Shown one piece after another: positions 1 through 5,315 of a stretch of 8,004 nucleotides of DNA. Source of the stretch: JBOGVZ01 sp050692985 (GTDB lineage Bacteria > Actinomycetota > UBA4738 > CALAEC01). Within the stretch, counting starts at the first letter, position 1; each line of letters opens with the position of its first letter. A model generated the notes under the pieces. The model did not search any database, was not told where the DNA came from, and saw only the letters and a list, made by a program, of their open reading frames with translations. The position numbers and the translations under genes were made by a program. The stretch covers positions 1 to 8,004 of the forward strand of contig JBOGVZ010000072.1 of assembly GCA_050692985.1 (NCBI GenBank). The letters run 5' to 3'.

Positions 1-414
1 CACCAGCAGGGCCAGGAACGCCGGGATGGCGATCCGGCCGTTCACCGGGAACTGGATGCCCGGGATGATCCCGAACAGGTTGCCCACCAGGATGAACGTG
101 AACATCGAGGTGAGGAAGGGCACCCACGGCCGGCCCTCCTGGCCGATCACCTGGATGGCGATCTCGTCGCGGATGAAGCCGACCACGGACTCGACGAGGT
201 TCCGGATGCCTCGGGGGACCAGGCCGCTGTGACGGGCGGCCAGGACGAACACCACGATGACGATGGCCGCGGCCAGGAACATGTACACGACCCCGCGGTC
301 AACGCAGAAGTGCACCCCGAGCGCGTCCCACTCGACCAGGCAGGGCGGCCGGAACAGCTCGAGGCCGGGGGCCTCGAACGGCGCCGGGGGCCTGGATGCG
401 GCCAGGAGCGACAC
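1..414 (-). CDS. atpB: F0F1 ATP synthase subunit a (AtpB), partial, N-terminal part
   Basis: Subunit a forms, next to the c-ring, the proton half-channels of the membrane F0 sector. The 138 codons present run from a GTG at 414 to the window edge, so the C-terminal half, including the essential channel arginine, lies outside. The start is chosen because MSLLAAS begins a typical actinobacterial N-terminus; GGGAG lies about 13 nt upstream as a loose ribosome site. Visible family features are the periplasmic W-D-x-L-G-V-H-F-C-V-D-R segment (residues 29-39), a first membrane helix (about 41-60), the cytoplasmic RGIRNLVES segment (68-76), and a second helix ending in GNLFGIIPG (111-119) followed by QFPVNGRIAIP. 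It follows AtpZ- and AtpI-like genes in the normal order for an atp operon. The frame upstream of 414 stays open but has no subunit a character. Identification is firm; the exact start is less so. Confidence 0.93.
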   Translation of the reverse strand, partial: MSLLAASRPPAPFEAPGLELFRPPCLVEWDALGVHFCVDRGVVYMFLAAAIVIVVFVLAARHSGLVPRGIRNLVESVVGFIRDEIAIQVIGQEGRPWVPFLTSMFTFILVGNLFGIIPGIQFPVNGRIAIPAFLALLV

Positions 415-881
415 GGCCGGGCCCGCTCCCGGAGACGGAGCTCCTCCGCAGCGGCCGCCGCGGCGGGATCCGGGGGGATCCGGAGCCCGGCGCCGAGCCC
501 ACGGGCCGCCAGCCGAGCCTCGTACACGAGGAGGCCAACCACCGACGTCACCGCGGCCACGCCGAACACCGCCGGACGGAAGAACGCCTGGCTGTCGAGG
601 AGGAACAGCGCGCCCACGAAGACGGCCATCCGGACGGCGAATCCGCCCAGGGCCACGACCTGGAGCACGGGGATCGACACCGTGGCCGCCCACGCCAGCG
701 ATAGCCCGTGGGCGGCGAAGTTCGCCACCACCAGGACCACGCCGAGGACCGCCGACCACGCCCCCGGCCCCCCGTCAACGGCGAACCCGGCGGCCAGGGC
801 CACCGGGACGGCCAGGCCGCCGGCCACGAGGGCCCGGCGGACCATCACCCGCTCGGCTGGTTCAGTCTTCGGTCCTGCCAT
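147..881 (-). CDS. atpI: AtpI-like ATP synthase assembly protein; C-terminal end overlaps atpB frame
   Basis: The first 130 residues form four hydrophobic helices (about 17-35, 40-66, 69-95, 100-120), followed by a short charged, Ala-rich tail. This is the usual size and topology of AtpI, which helps assemble the c-ring of F0; sequence identity within the family is low, so topology and position carry the call. The gene lies between an AtpZ-like gene and atpB. The ATG at 881 overlaps the AtpZ-like 3' end by 20 nt. An ATG at 845, residue 13, is an alternative start just after that stop; neither has a clear Shine-Dalgarno. Oddly, the frame does not stop near the atpB start at 414. It runs on to a TGA at 147, and residues after about 155 are Ser/Arg/Pro/Trp/Cys-rich and look like an out-of-frame reading of atpB. 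The real protein probably ends near 414, with a missing stop caused by an indel, or has a meaningless long tail. No minus-strand frame has a stop near the junction. Confidence 0.72.
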   Translation of the reverse strand: MAGPKTEPAERVMVRRALVAGGLAVPVALAAGFAVDGGPGAWSAVLGVVLVVANFAAHGLSLAWAATVSIPVLQVVALGGFAVRMAVFVGALFLLDSQAFFRPAVFGVAAVTSVVGLLVYEARLAARGLGAGLRIPPDPAAAAAAEELRLRERARPCRSWPHPGPRRRSRPPASSCSGRPAWSSGTRSGCTSALTAGSCTCSWPRPSSSWCSSWPPVTAAWSPEASGTSSSPWSASSATRSPSR

Positions 882-1077
882 ATCGCACGTAGACGAGGTA
901 GATGCCCCCGGCCGCCCCCACCAGGAGCCCGATCGCCAGGAACAGCCGGCCGGTTCCGGCCAGTCGGTCGATCACCCATCCGATCCCGCCCCAGGTGAGG
1001 ATCCCCGCGAGGAGCGTCCCCGTGGCCGCCCATCCGGTGCCGAAGCCCGACCAGTCCGAGCGTCTCGGTGGGGCCAT
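862..1077 (-). CDS. AtpZ-like small membrane protein at head of atp operon
   Basis: This 71-residue protein has two membrane helices (about 15-37 and 43-64) joined by a short loop with G-I-G-W-V-I-D-R (30-37), a pattern typical of the AtpZ / putative F0F1-ATPase subunit family. Members are encoded at the start of ATP synthase operons and are proposed to help F0 assembly or ion (Mg2+/Ca2+) handling; the precise role here is not visible. The ATG at 1077 is preferred over an in-frame ATG at 1161. The extra 28 residues from 1161 would be encoded by the palindromic operator and lie upstream of the predicted transcription start. No clear Shine-Dalgarno precedes 1077. The TGA at 862-864 overlaps the AtpI-like start at 881, which suggests translational coupling. 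It is the first gene of the minus-strand operon, about 75 nt downstream of its candidate promoter. Confidence 0.75.
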   Translation of the reverse strand: MAPPRRSDWSGFGTGWAATGTLLAGILTWGGIGWVIDRLAGTGRLFLAIGLLVGAAGGIYLVYVRYGRTED

Positions 1078-1131
1078 GGGCCGCGCGATTCTATCGGTGG
1101 CGGCCGGAGCGGGGCCACCCGGCCGGTTCCC

Positions 1132-1159
1132 GGCGCTTGTGAAAGTTTTCACAAGCGCC
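1132..1159. promoter_or_regulatory. Perfect 28-bp palindromic operator, Rex-like (CRP/GlxR alternative)
   Basis: Arms GGCGCTTGTGAAA (1132-1144) and its exact reverse complement (1147-1159) are separated by GT. The core at 1137-1154 reads TTGTGAA-AGTT-TTCACAA, an exact fit to the TTGTGAA-N4-TTCACAA form of the binding site of Rex. Rex is a repressor that leaves DNA when NADH/NAD+ rises and controls respiratory and ATP synthase genes in several Gram-positive bacteria. The same bases also satisfy the CRP-family pattern TGTGA-N6-TCACA (1138-1153), so a GlxR/CRP protein is an alternative. The palindrome begins directly after the candidate -10 of the atp promoter and covers the predicted start, a position that fits repression. 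No regulator gene is in the window. The palindrome is directly seen; which protein binds is inferred. Confidence 0.72.
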
Positions 1160-1189
1160 ACTATACAAAGCGGCGCAAAGGCGCCGCAA
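1160..1189 (-). promoter_or_regulatory. Candidate sigma70-type promoter of the atp operon
   Basis: Reading the minus strand, TTGCGG (1189-1184) and TATAGT (1165-1160, five of six matches to TATAAT) are separated by 18 nt. The predicted start falls near 1153, inside the palindrome at 1132-1159, leaving a leader of about 75 nt before the AtpZ-like ATG at 1077. The -35 is weak (only TTG matches), while the -10 is good for such GC-rich DNA. It is the only TATAAT-like hexamer seen in the divergent intergenic region pointing to the atp genes. Confidence 0.55.
1170..1187. repeat. Inverted repeat in the atp promoter spacer
   Basis: GCGGCGC (1170-1176) and GCGCCGC (1181-1187) form a perfect 7-bp stem with an AAAG loop. 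It sits between the -35 and -10 of the candidate minus-strand atp promoter and upstream of the plus-strand operon. No T-run follows on either strand, so it is not a standard intrinsic terminator. It may be a second protein site or chance in GC-rich DNA; only the repeat itself is certain. Confidence 0.45.
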
Positions 1190-1229
1190 CCTTGGTTCTC
1201 CTTCGCGCGCGCTACCTTCGACCGCCGGG

Positions 1230-1242
1230 TACGCTCTCCCCG
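1230..1242 (+). promoter_or_regulatory. Candidate -10 giving a leaderless transcript of the potA-like gene
   Basis: TACGCT (1230-1235) fits the TANNNT -10 pattern, and the GTG start at 1242 follows after 6 nt. The transcript would therefore begin at or next to the start codon. No Shine-Dalgarno-like purine run precedes the GTG (the bases are CTCCCC). No good -35 was seen at the expected distance, which is common in actinobacterial promoters. A weaker alternative is TACCTT at 1213-1218. Confidence 0.45.
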
Positions 1243-2372
1243 TGGGGACGGCTCGGGAGGTCGACGTCCGCCTGGCGGGCGTCACCAAGCGCTTCGGCGA
1301 CGTCGTGGCGGTCGACGACATCTCGCTCGACATCCTCCGGGGCGAGTTCTTCAGCCTGCTGGGCCCCTCGGGGTGCGGGAAGACCACCACGCTCCGGATG
1401 ATCGGCGGGTTCGAGCAGCCCGAGGAGGGCGCCATCGAGCTCGCCGGCGCCGACGTGGCCGGCCTCCCTCCCCACCAACGGGACGTGAACACCGTCTTCC
1501 AGTCCTACGCGCTGTTCCCCCATCTCAACGTGTTCGACAACGTGGCCTACGGGCTACGCCGGCGCCGCATCGCCAAGGACCACATCCCCGGCCAGGTTCG
1601 TCGGATCCTGGAGCTCGTGGACATGCCCGGGTTCGAGGCTCGCCGGATCACCCAGCTGTCGGGCGGGCAGCAGCAGCGAGTGGCCCTGGCCCGGGCCCTG
1701 GTGAACCAGCCCCAGGTCCTGCTCCTGGACGAGCCCCTGGGCGCCCTCGACCTGAAGCTCCGTAAGCAGATGCAGCTCGAGCTGAAGGGACTCCAGCACG
1801 AGATCGGCATCACGTTCATCTACGTGACCCACGACCAGGAGGAGGCCATGACGATGTCCGACCGAATCGCGGTGATGCGGGGCGGGCGGATCGAGCAGGT
1901 CGGCCCCCCCGAGGGCGTGTACGAGCGCCCGGCCACCGAGTTCGTGGCGGGGTTCCTGGGAGCGTCCAACCTCCTCGACGGTACGGTCGGGCCACCGGAC
2001 GGAGCCTTCCGTACCATCGAGCTCGTCTCCGGGGAGAAGGTCCGGGTGCCGGCCGGCTCGATCGAGGGGGCGCAGGACAGGATCAAGCTCGGCGTGCGGC
2101 CGGAGAAGATCCGGATCGCCGCCGGGACCCTGACTTCCACGGCCAACGGGGACAACGCGATCGAGGGGACGGTGCGGGACGCCACGTTCGTTGGGGTGAG
2201 CAACGTCTACACGGTGGCCACCCGTGACGGGCACGTGGTGACGGTGTACGCGCAGAACCTGGGCATCTCGACCGACCGGCTGCCCGCGCCGGGCGAGGCC
2301 GTGACGCTCACCTGGCACCCGGAACATACCTTTGTTGTGTCGGGACGAGAGGGAGGAGCAGGCGGTGGGTGA
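1242..2372 (+). CDS. potA: Polyamine-type ABC transporter ATP-binding protein (PotA-like)
   Basis: This 376-residue cytoplasmic ATPase powers an importer. In order it has Walker A GPSGCGKTT (41-49, Lys47), Q-loop Gln87 in VFQSYALFPH, signature LSGGQQQR (139-146), Walker B VLLLDEP (159-165), D-loop GALD (167-170), and switch His197 in VTHDQEEA. A C-terminal TOBE-type regulatory region (about 240-370) follows. The form QSYALFPHLNVFDNVAYGL and the full length are typical of PotA/FutC-type subunits of the spermidine/putrescine family. The GTG start at 1242 gives the usual short lead to the first beta strand (VDVRLAGVTKRFG). There is no Shine-Dalgarno, and a -10-like TACGCT lies 6 nt upstream, so translation is probably leaderless. 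Its TGA overlaps the next gene by 8 nt. The substrate is inferred from the neighbouring binding protein and permeases, not from this subunit. Confidence 0.93.
   Translation: MGTAREVDVRLAGVTKRFGDVVAVDDISLDILRGEFFSLLGPSGCGKTTTLRMIGGFEQPEEGAIELAGADVAGLPPHQRDVNTVFQSYALFPHLNVFDNVAYGLRRRRIAKDHIPGQVRRILELVDMPGFEARRITQLSGGQQQRVALARALVNQPQVLLLDEPLGALDLKLRKQMQLELKGLQHEIGITFIYVTHDQEEAMTMSDRIAVMRGGRIEQVGPPEGVYERPATEFVAGFLGASNLLDGTVGPPDGAFRTIELVSGEKVRVPAGSIEGAQDRIKLGVRPEKIRIAAGTLTSTANGDNAIEGTVRDATFVGVSNVYTVATRDGHVVTVYAQNLGISTDRLPAPGEAVTLTWHPEHTFVVSGREGGAGGG
2351..2357 (+). promoter_or_regulatory. Strong ribosome binding site deciding the potD-like start
   Basis: GGGAGGA lies 7 nt before the GTG at 2365, inside the end of the potA-like gene. 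This selects 2365 over the in-frame ATG at 2332, which would add 11 residues in front of the export signal. Confidence 0.75.
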
Positions 2373-3597
2373 GATCGACAGGCTGTTCGGCGGCCTCGAC
2401 CGGCCGGTGAGCCGGCGGGAGCTGCTCCGGCGGGCCGGGCGGGGCTCGATGTTCCTGGGGGCCATGGCCCTGCTGGCGGCGTGCGGGGTGGAAGCCCAGC
2501 GTCGAGAGGGAAGTGACCGGCTCGAGCCGTTGCCCGCCGAGCCGGCGGGCCAGCTGGTCATGGCGAACTGGCCCCTGTACATCGACAAGGGCCCCACCGG
2601 GAGCCCCACGGTCAAGGGGTTCGAGTCCGAGTTCGGCATCGACATGAAGTACGACGTGGTGATCAACGACAACGAGGAGTTCTTCGGGACGATCCGGGAA
2701 CCGCTCTCGCAGGGCCAGTCCACTGGGTGGGACATCGTCGTGCTGACCGACTGGATGATCGCCAAGATGAACCGGCTCGGCTACCTGGAGCGGCTCCATC
2801 ACGAGGAGCTCCCGACCTTCGAGGCGAACGTGGCGGACAAGTTCAGGGACCCGTGGTTCGATCCGGGCAACGAGCACAGCATTCCGTGGGCCGCCGGCAT
2901 TACCGGGATCGGCTACGACGTCGAGGCTGTCGGACGGGACATCGTTCGCTTCGAGGACCTGTTCGCTGAGGACCTGGCCGGCCGGATCGGCCTGTTCGCT
3001 GAGATGCGCGACACGTTCGGCCTGGCCCTGGCCTCGATGGGGATCCAGTCGCCGGACGCCACCGTGGAGGATGTCCAGGCCGCACAGCAGATGCTGATCG
3101 CCAACCGAGACAAGGTCCGGGGGTTCTACGGCAACGACTACACCGATGGGATGGCCCGGGGGGACCTGGTGGCCAGCATGGCCTGGTCCGGGGACATCTT
3201 CGCGCTGTCGCTGGACAACCCGAACCTGCGGTTCGTGATCCCCGAGGCCGGCGGCATGCGGTGGAGCGACAACATGGTTATCCCGATCGGCGCGGAGCAC
3301 CCGCTCGACGCTCACCTGTTCATGAACCATGTGTACGACCCCCGCATCGCCACGAACATCACCGAGTGGGTGTGGTACGAGTCCCCGGTCGCCGCGGTGC
3401 AGGAGATGATCCGGGCCGACGCGGCGGGCCCCGACGCGGACGACCTGTCCTGCTCGCCATTCTGTGCCGAGCTGGCGGAGGACCGCTTCGTGTTCCCCAC
3501 CGAGGAGACGAACGCGCAGACCATCCCGTACAAGCAGCTCGACGAGGAGGAGGAGACGGCCTGGAACGATCTGTTCCAGACGGTGGTGCAGGGGTAG
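2365..3597 (+). CDS. potD: Spermidine/putrescine-type substrate-binding lipoprotein (PotD/PotF-like), Tat-type signal
   Basis: This is the extracytoplasmic binding protein of the importer (410 residues). The N-terminus carries SRRELLRR (16-23), a twin-arginine motif of the S-R-R-x-[FL]-L type, then a hydrophobic stretch and a lipobox LAAC with Cys40. The mature protein is thus predicted to be a membrane-anchored lipoprotein exported folded by Tat. It belongs to the polyamine-binding family: NWPLY (Trp69, Tyr72) matches the W-x-x-Y aromatic pair of E. coli PotD (W34, Y37). MAWSGD (Trp274) and MRWSDN (Trp300, Asp302) match PotD W229 and the W255/D257 pair, where Asp contacts an amine. GWDIVVLTDWM and PWAAGITGIGYD are further family blocks; TDW in place of the usual S-x-Y suggests a changed ligand pocket. 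The start is GTG 2365, with GGGAGGA 7 nt upstream, overlapping the ATPase gene by 8 nt. A polyamine or related diamine is likely; the exact ligand is unknown. Confidence 0.9.
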   Translation: MGEIDRLFGGLDRPVSRRELLRRAGRGSMFLGAMALLAACGVEAQRREGSDRLEPLPAEPAGQLVMANWPLYIDKGPTGSPTVKGFESEFGIDMKYDVVINDNEEFFGTIREPLSQGQSTGWDIVVLTDWMIAKMNRLGYLERLHHEELPTFEANVADKFRDPWFDPGNEHSIPWAAGITGIGYDVEAVGRDIVRFEDLFAEDLAGRIGLFAEMRDTFGLALASMGIQSPDATVEDVQAAQQMLIANRDKVRGFYGNDYTDGMARGDLVASMAWSGDIFALSLDNPNLRFVIPEAGGMRWSDNMVIPIGAEHPLDAHLFMNHVYDPRIATNITEWVWYESPVAAVQEMIRADAAGPDADDLSCSPFCAELAEDRFVFPTEETNAQTIPYKQLDEEEETAWNDLFQTVVQG

Positions 3598-3645
3598 CCA
3601 CCGCGCCGGCCCCGGCGCCGGCCCCGCGGCCAGCACGTCGTCGGC

Positions 3646-3650
3646 GAAGG
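3646..3650 (+). promoter_or_regulatory. Ribosome binding site candidate for the potB-like gene
   Basis: GAAGG stands 6 nt before the GTG at 3657. It is the only canonical start with a well-placed purine run near the beginning of the permease, and it decides the start given below. Confidence 0.45.
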
Positions 3651-3656
3651 CTTTCG

Positions 3657-4481
3657 GTGGCCTATCTCCTGCTGCTCCCAGGGGGGGTCTGGCTGCTCCT
3701 CTTCTACGTGGTCCCCACGATCTCGATGCTGTCCGTGTCCCTCCAGGAGGGCTCCCTGGAGCAGGGCTACCGCCTCACCTGGAACGTCGGCGTGTACGGA
3801 GACGTGCTGCGCAACGACACGCAGATCATCCGCTCGTTGCTGTACGGGCTCGTCACTACGGTGGTCACGCTCCTGATCGCCTATCCCCTGGCCTACACGA
3901 TCGCGTTCCACGGCGGGCGGTTCAAGAACGCCCTCCTGTTTCTGGTGATCCTGCCCTTCTTCGTCTCGTTCATCATCCGGACGATCCAGTGGAAGTTCGT
4001 CCTCGCCGACCAGGGCATCATCCTCGGAACACTGAAGGACCTGGGGATCCTGGGGCAGGGCTTCCACGTCCTTGGGGAGAACGTCGCCGTCCTGGGCGGC
4101 CTGATCTACAACTTCCTGCCGTTCATGGCGCTCCCGTTGTACGTGGCCCTGGAGAAGATGGACAAGAGCCTGCTGGACGCGGCCGACGACCTCTACTCGA
4201 ACCGGGCCGTGGCGTTCCTCAGGGTGACGTTCCCGCTGTCGCTGCCCGGCGTGTTCGCCGGCTCCCTGCTGACGTTCATCCCCTCCGTCGGGGACTTCAT
4301 CAACTCCGAGTACCTGGGTAGCCCGAGCACCACCATGATCGGGAACGTGATCCAGCAGGAGTTCCTCCAGAACAACGACTACCCGGAGGCCGCGGCGCTC
4401 TCGTTCCTGCTGATGGCGGCGATCCTGATCGGCGTGGCGCTGTACGCCCGTCTCCTGGGGACCAAGGAGCTGACGGGATGA
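3657..4481 (+). CDS. potB: Polyamine-type ABC transporter permease (PotB-like)
   Basis: This inner-membrane permease (274 residues from GTG 3657) pairs with the next gene to form the translocation pore. Hydrophobic segments start at residue 2 (AYLLLLPGGVWLLLFYVV), then SLLYGLVTTVVTLLIAYPLA, ALLFLVILPFFVSFII, GGLIYNFLPFMALPLYVAL, SLLTFIPSVGDFI and LSFLLMAAILIGVALY, giving about six helices. The EAA loop that docks on the ATPase reads LLDAADDLYSNRAVAFLRVTFPLSLPG; the usual Gly after the DL is Tyr. The start is uncertain. The frame stays open upstream, and 3594-3656 encodes an Ala/Pro then Arg-rich stretch (five Arg before LS) that looks like the normal cytoplasmic N-terminus of such permeases. 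However, it begins with GTA and has no ATG, GTG or TTG nearby. GTG 3657, with GAAGG 6 nt upstream, is the best canonical choice. The TGA overlaps the next ATG (ATGA). Confidence 0.87.
   Translation: MAYLLLLPGGVWLLLFYVVPTISMLSVSLQEGSLEQGYRLTWNVGVYGDVLRNDTQIIRSLLYGLVTTVVTLLIAYPLAYTIAFHGGRFKNALLFLVILPFFVSFIIRTIQWKFVLADQGIILGTLKDLGILGQGFHVLGENVAVLGGLIYNFLPFMALPLYVALEKMDKSLLDAADDLYSNRAVAFLRVTFPLSLPGVFAGSLLTFIPSVGDFINSEYLGSPSTTMIGNVIQQEFLQNNDYPEAAALSFLLMAAILIGVALYARLLGTKELTG
4464..4469 (+). promoter_or_regulatory. Ribosome binding site of the potC-like gene
   Basis: AAGGAG ends 8 nt before the ATG at 4478 and lies within the last codons of the preceding permease. It supports both the start and translational coupling through the ATGA overlap. 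Confidence 0.7.
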
Positions 4482-5308
4482 AGCGCCGCGGATGGATCCT
4501 CCCCCTCTACACCGGCGTGGCGCTCCTCTACCTGTTCCTGCCGATCGCCATCATGATGCTCTTCGGGTTCAACGACATCCAGGGGCGGTTCAACTTCACC
4601 TGGCAGGGCTTCACCCTCCGACACTGGCAGGGCATCTTCGACACCCCCGAGCTGACCCTGGCCCTCAAGAACTCGCTCCTGGTCGCGGCCGTCAGCACGG
4701 TGGTGGCCACGGCCCTGGGCACGATGATCGCCCTGGCGCTGACCCGCCACCGGTTCCGGGGCCGGGGCTCGACGAACCTGTTCATCTTCCTCCCTCTGGC
4801 CACCCCGGAGATCGTTCTGGGAGCCTCGCTCCTATCGCTGTTCGTGACGGTGAACTTCTCCCGAGGCCTGGTGACGATCCTCATCGCCCACATCATGTTC
4901 AACATCTCCTACGTGGTCGTGACCGTGAAGGCCCGGACCCAGGGGTTCAACCGGGAGTGGGAGGAGGCCGCCAAGGACCTGGGGGCCACCCCCTGGACCG
5001 CGTTCCGGACCGTGACCTTCCCGCTGATCTTCCCGGGGATCCTGGCCGCCGCCGTCCTGGCGTTCGCGCTCTCGGTCGACGACTACGTGATCACGCTCTT
5101 CAACGCCGGAGCCACCTCGACGTTCCCGCTGTGGGTGGCCGGCGCCTCGCGGTTCGGGGTGCCCCCGGCGGTGAACGTCATGGGGACCCTGATCTTCGTG
5201 GTGGGGGCGGCCGTGGCCCTGGCCAGCGTGGCCTTGCAGCGGCGGAGCTACCGGGGGGCCAGGCCCGAGGAGCTCATGCCACGTCCATCTGCGGTCGCTG
5301 CGGCATAG
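4478..5308 (+). CDS. potC: Polyamine-type ABC transporter permease (PotC-like)
   Basis: This is the second permease of the pore (276 residues). After MKRRGW come about six membrane helices: LPLYTGVALLYLFLPIAIMML, SLLVAAVSTVVATALG, FIFLPLATPEIVLGASLL, LVTILIAHIMFNISYVVV, ILAAAVLAFALSVDDYVIT and LIFVVGAAVALASVAL. The ATPase-docking EAA loop is canonical: EWEEAAKDLGATPWTAF followed by VTFPLIFPGI. FGFNDIQGRFNFTWQGFTLRHW in the first external loop is typical of PotC/PotI. The ATG at 4478 overlaps the potB-like stop as ATGA, with AAGGAG upstream, so the two permeases should be made in equal amounts. The stop at 5306-5308 is 7 nt before the aminotransferase gene, which places that enzyme in the same transcript. 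Identity as a polyamine-class permease is firm; the solute is inferred. Confidence 0.92.
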   Translation: MKRRGWILPLYTGVALLYLFLPIAIMMLFGFNDIQGRFNFTWQGFTLRHWQGIFDTPELTLALKNSLLVAAVSTVVATALGTMIALALTRHRFRGRGSTNLFIFLPLATPEIVLGASLLSLFVTVNFSRGLVTILIAHIMFNISYVVVTVKARTQGFNREWEEAAKDLGATPWTAFRTVTFPLIFPGILAAAVLAFALSVDDYVITLFNAGATSTFPLWVAGASRFGVPPAVNVMGTLIFVVGAAVALASVALQRRSYRGARPEELMPRPSAVAAA

Positions 5309-5315
5309 TAGGGAC

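Noticed and set aside
1078..1161. An in-frame ATG at 1161 that would extend the AtpZ-like protein by 28 residues
   Set aside because: The extension is encoded by the palindromic operator and lies upstream of the predicted atp transcription start; the extra residues show no AtpZ character.
1132..1187. The two palindromes as an intrinsic terminator or CRISPR-like repeats
   Set aside because: Neither stem is followed by a T-run, they lie between divergent gene starts, and there is no spaced repetition of a common unit.
229..1401. 390-codon plus-strand frame opposite the atp genes and over the intergenic region
   Set aside because: It is antisense to atpB, AtpI-like and AtpZ-like genes with clear membrane topology, crosses the operator, and ends inside potA in the wrong frame.
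1554..2765. 403-codon open frame on the minus strand across potA and potD
   Set aside because: It is antisense to genes with clear motifs, rich in Arg/Gly/His/Asp, and has no recognizable domain; long antisense frames are expected at this GC content.
2308..3636. 442-codon open frame on the minus strand opposite the potD-like gene
   Set aside because: It mirrors a well-supported binding protein; the composition (Val/Arg/His/Pro/Gly/Asp) is that of an antisense shadow.
3601..3656. Ala/Pro codon repetition (GCG/CCG/GCC) seen as a possible repeat element
   Set aside because: It is best read as a low-complexity N-terminal coding stretch in the potB frame; no repeat unit recurs elsewhere in the window.
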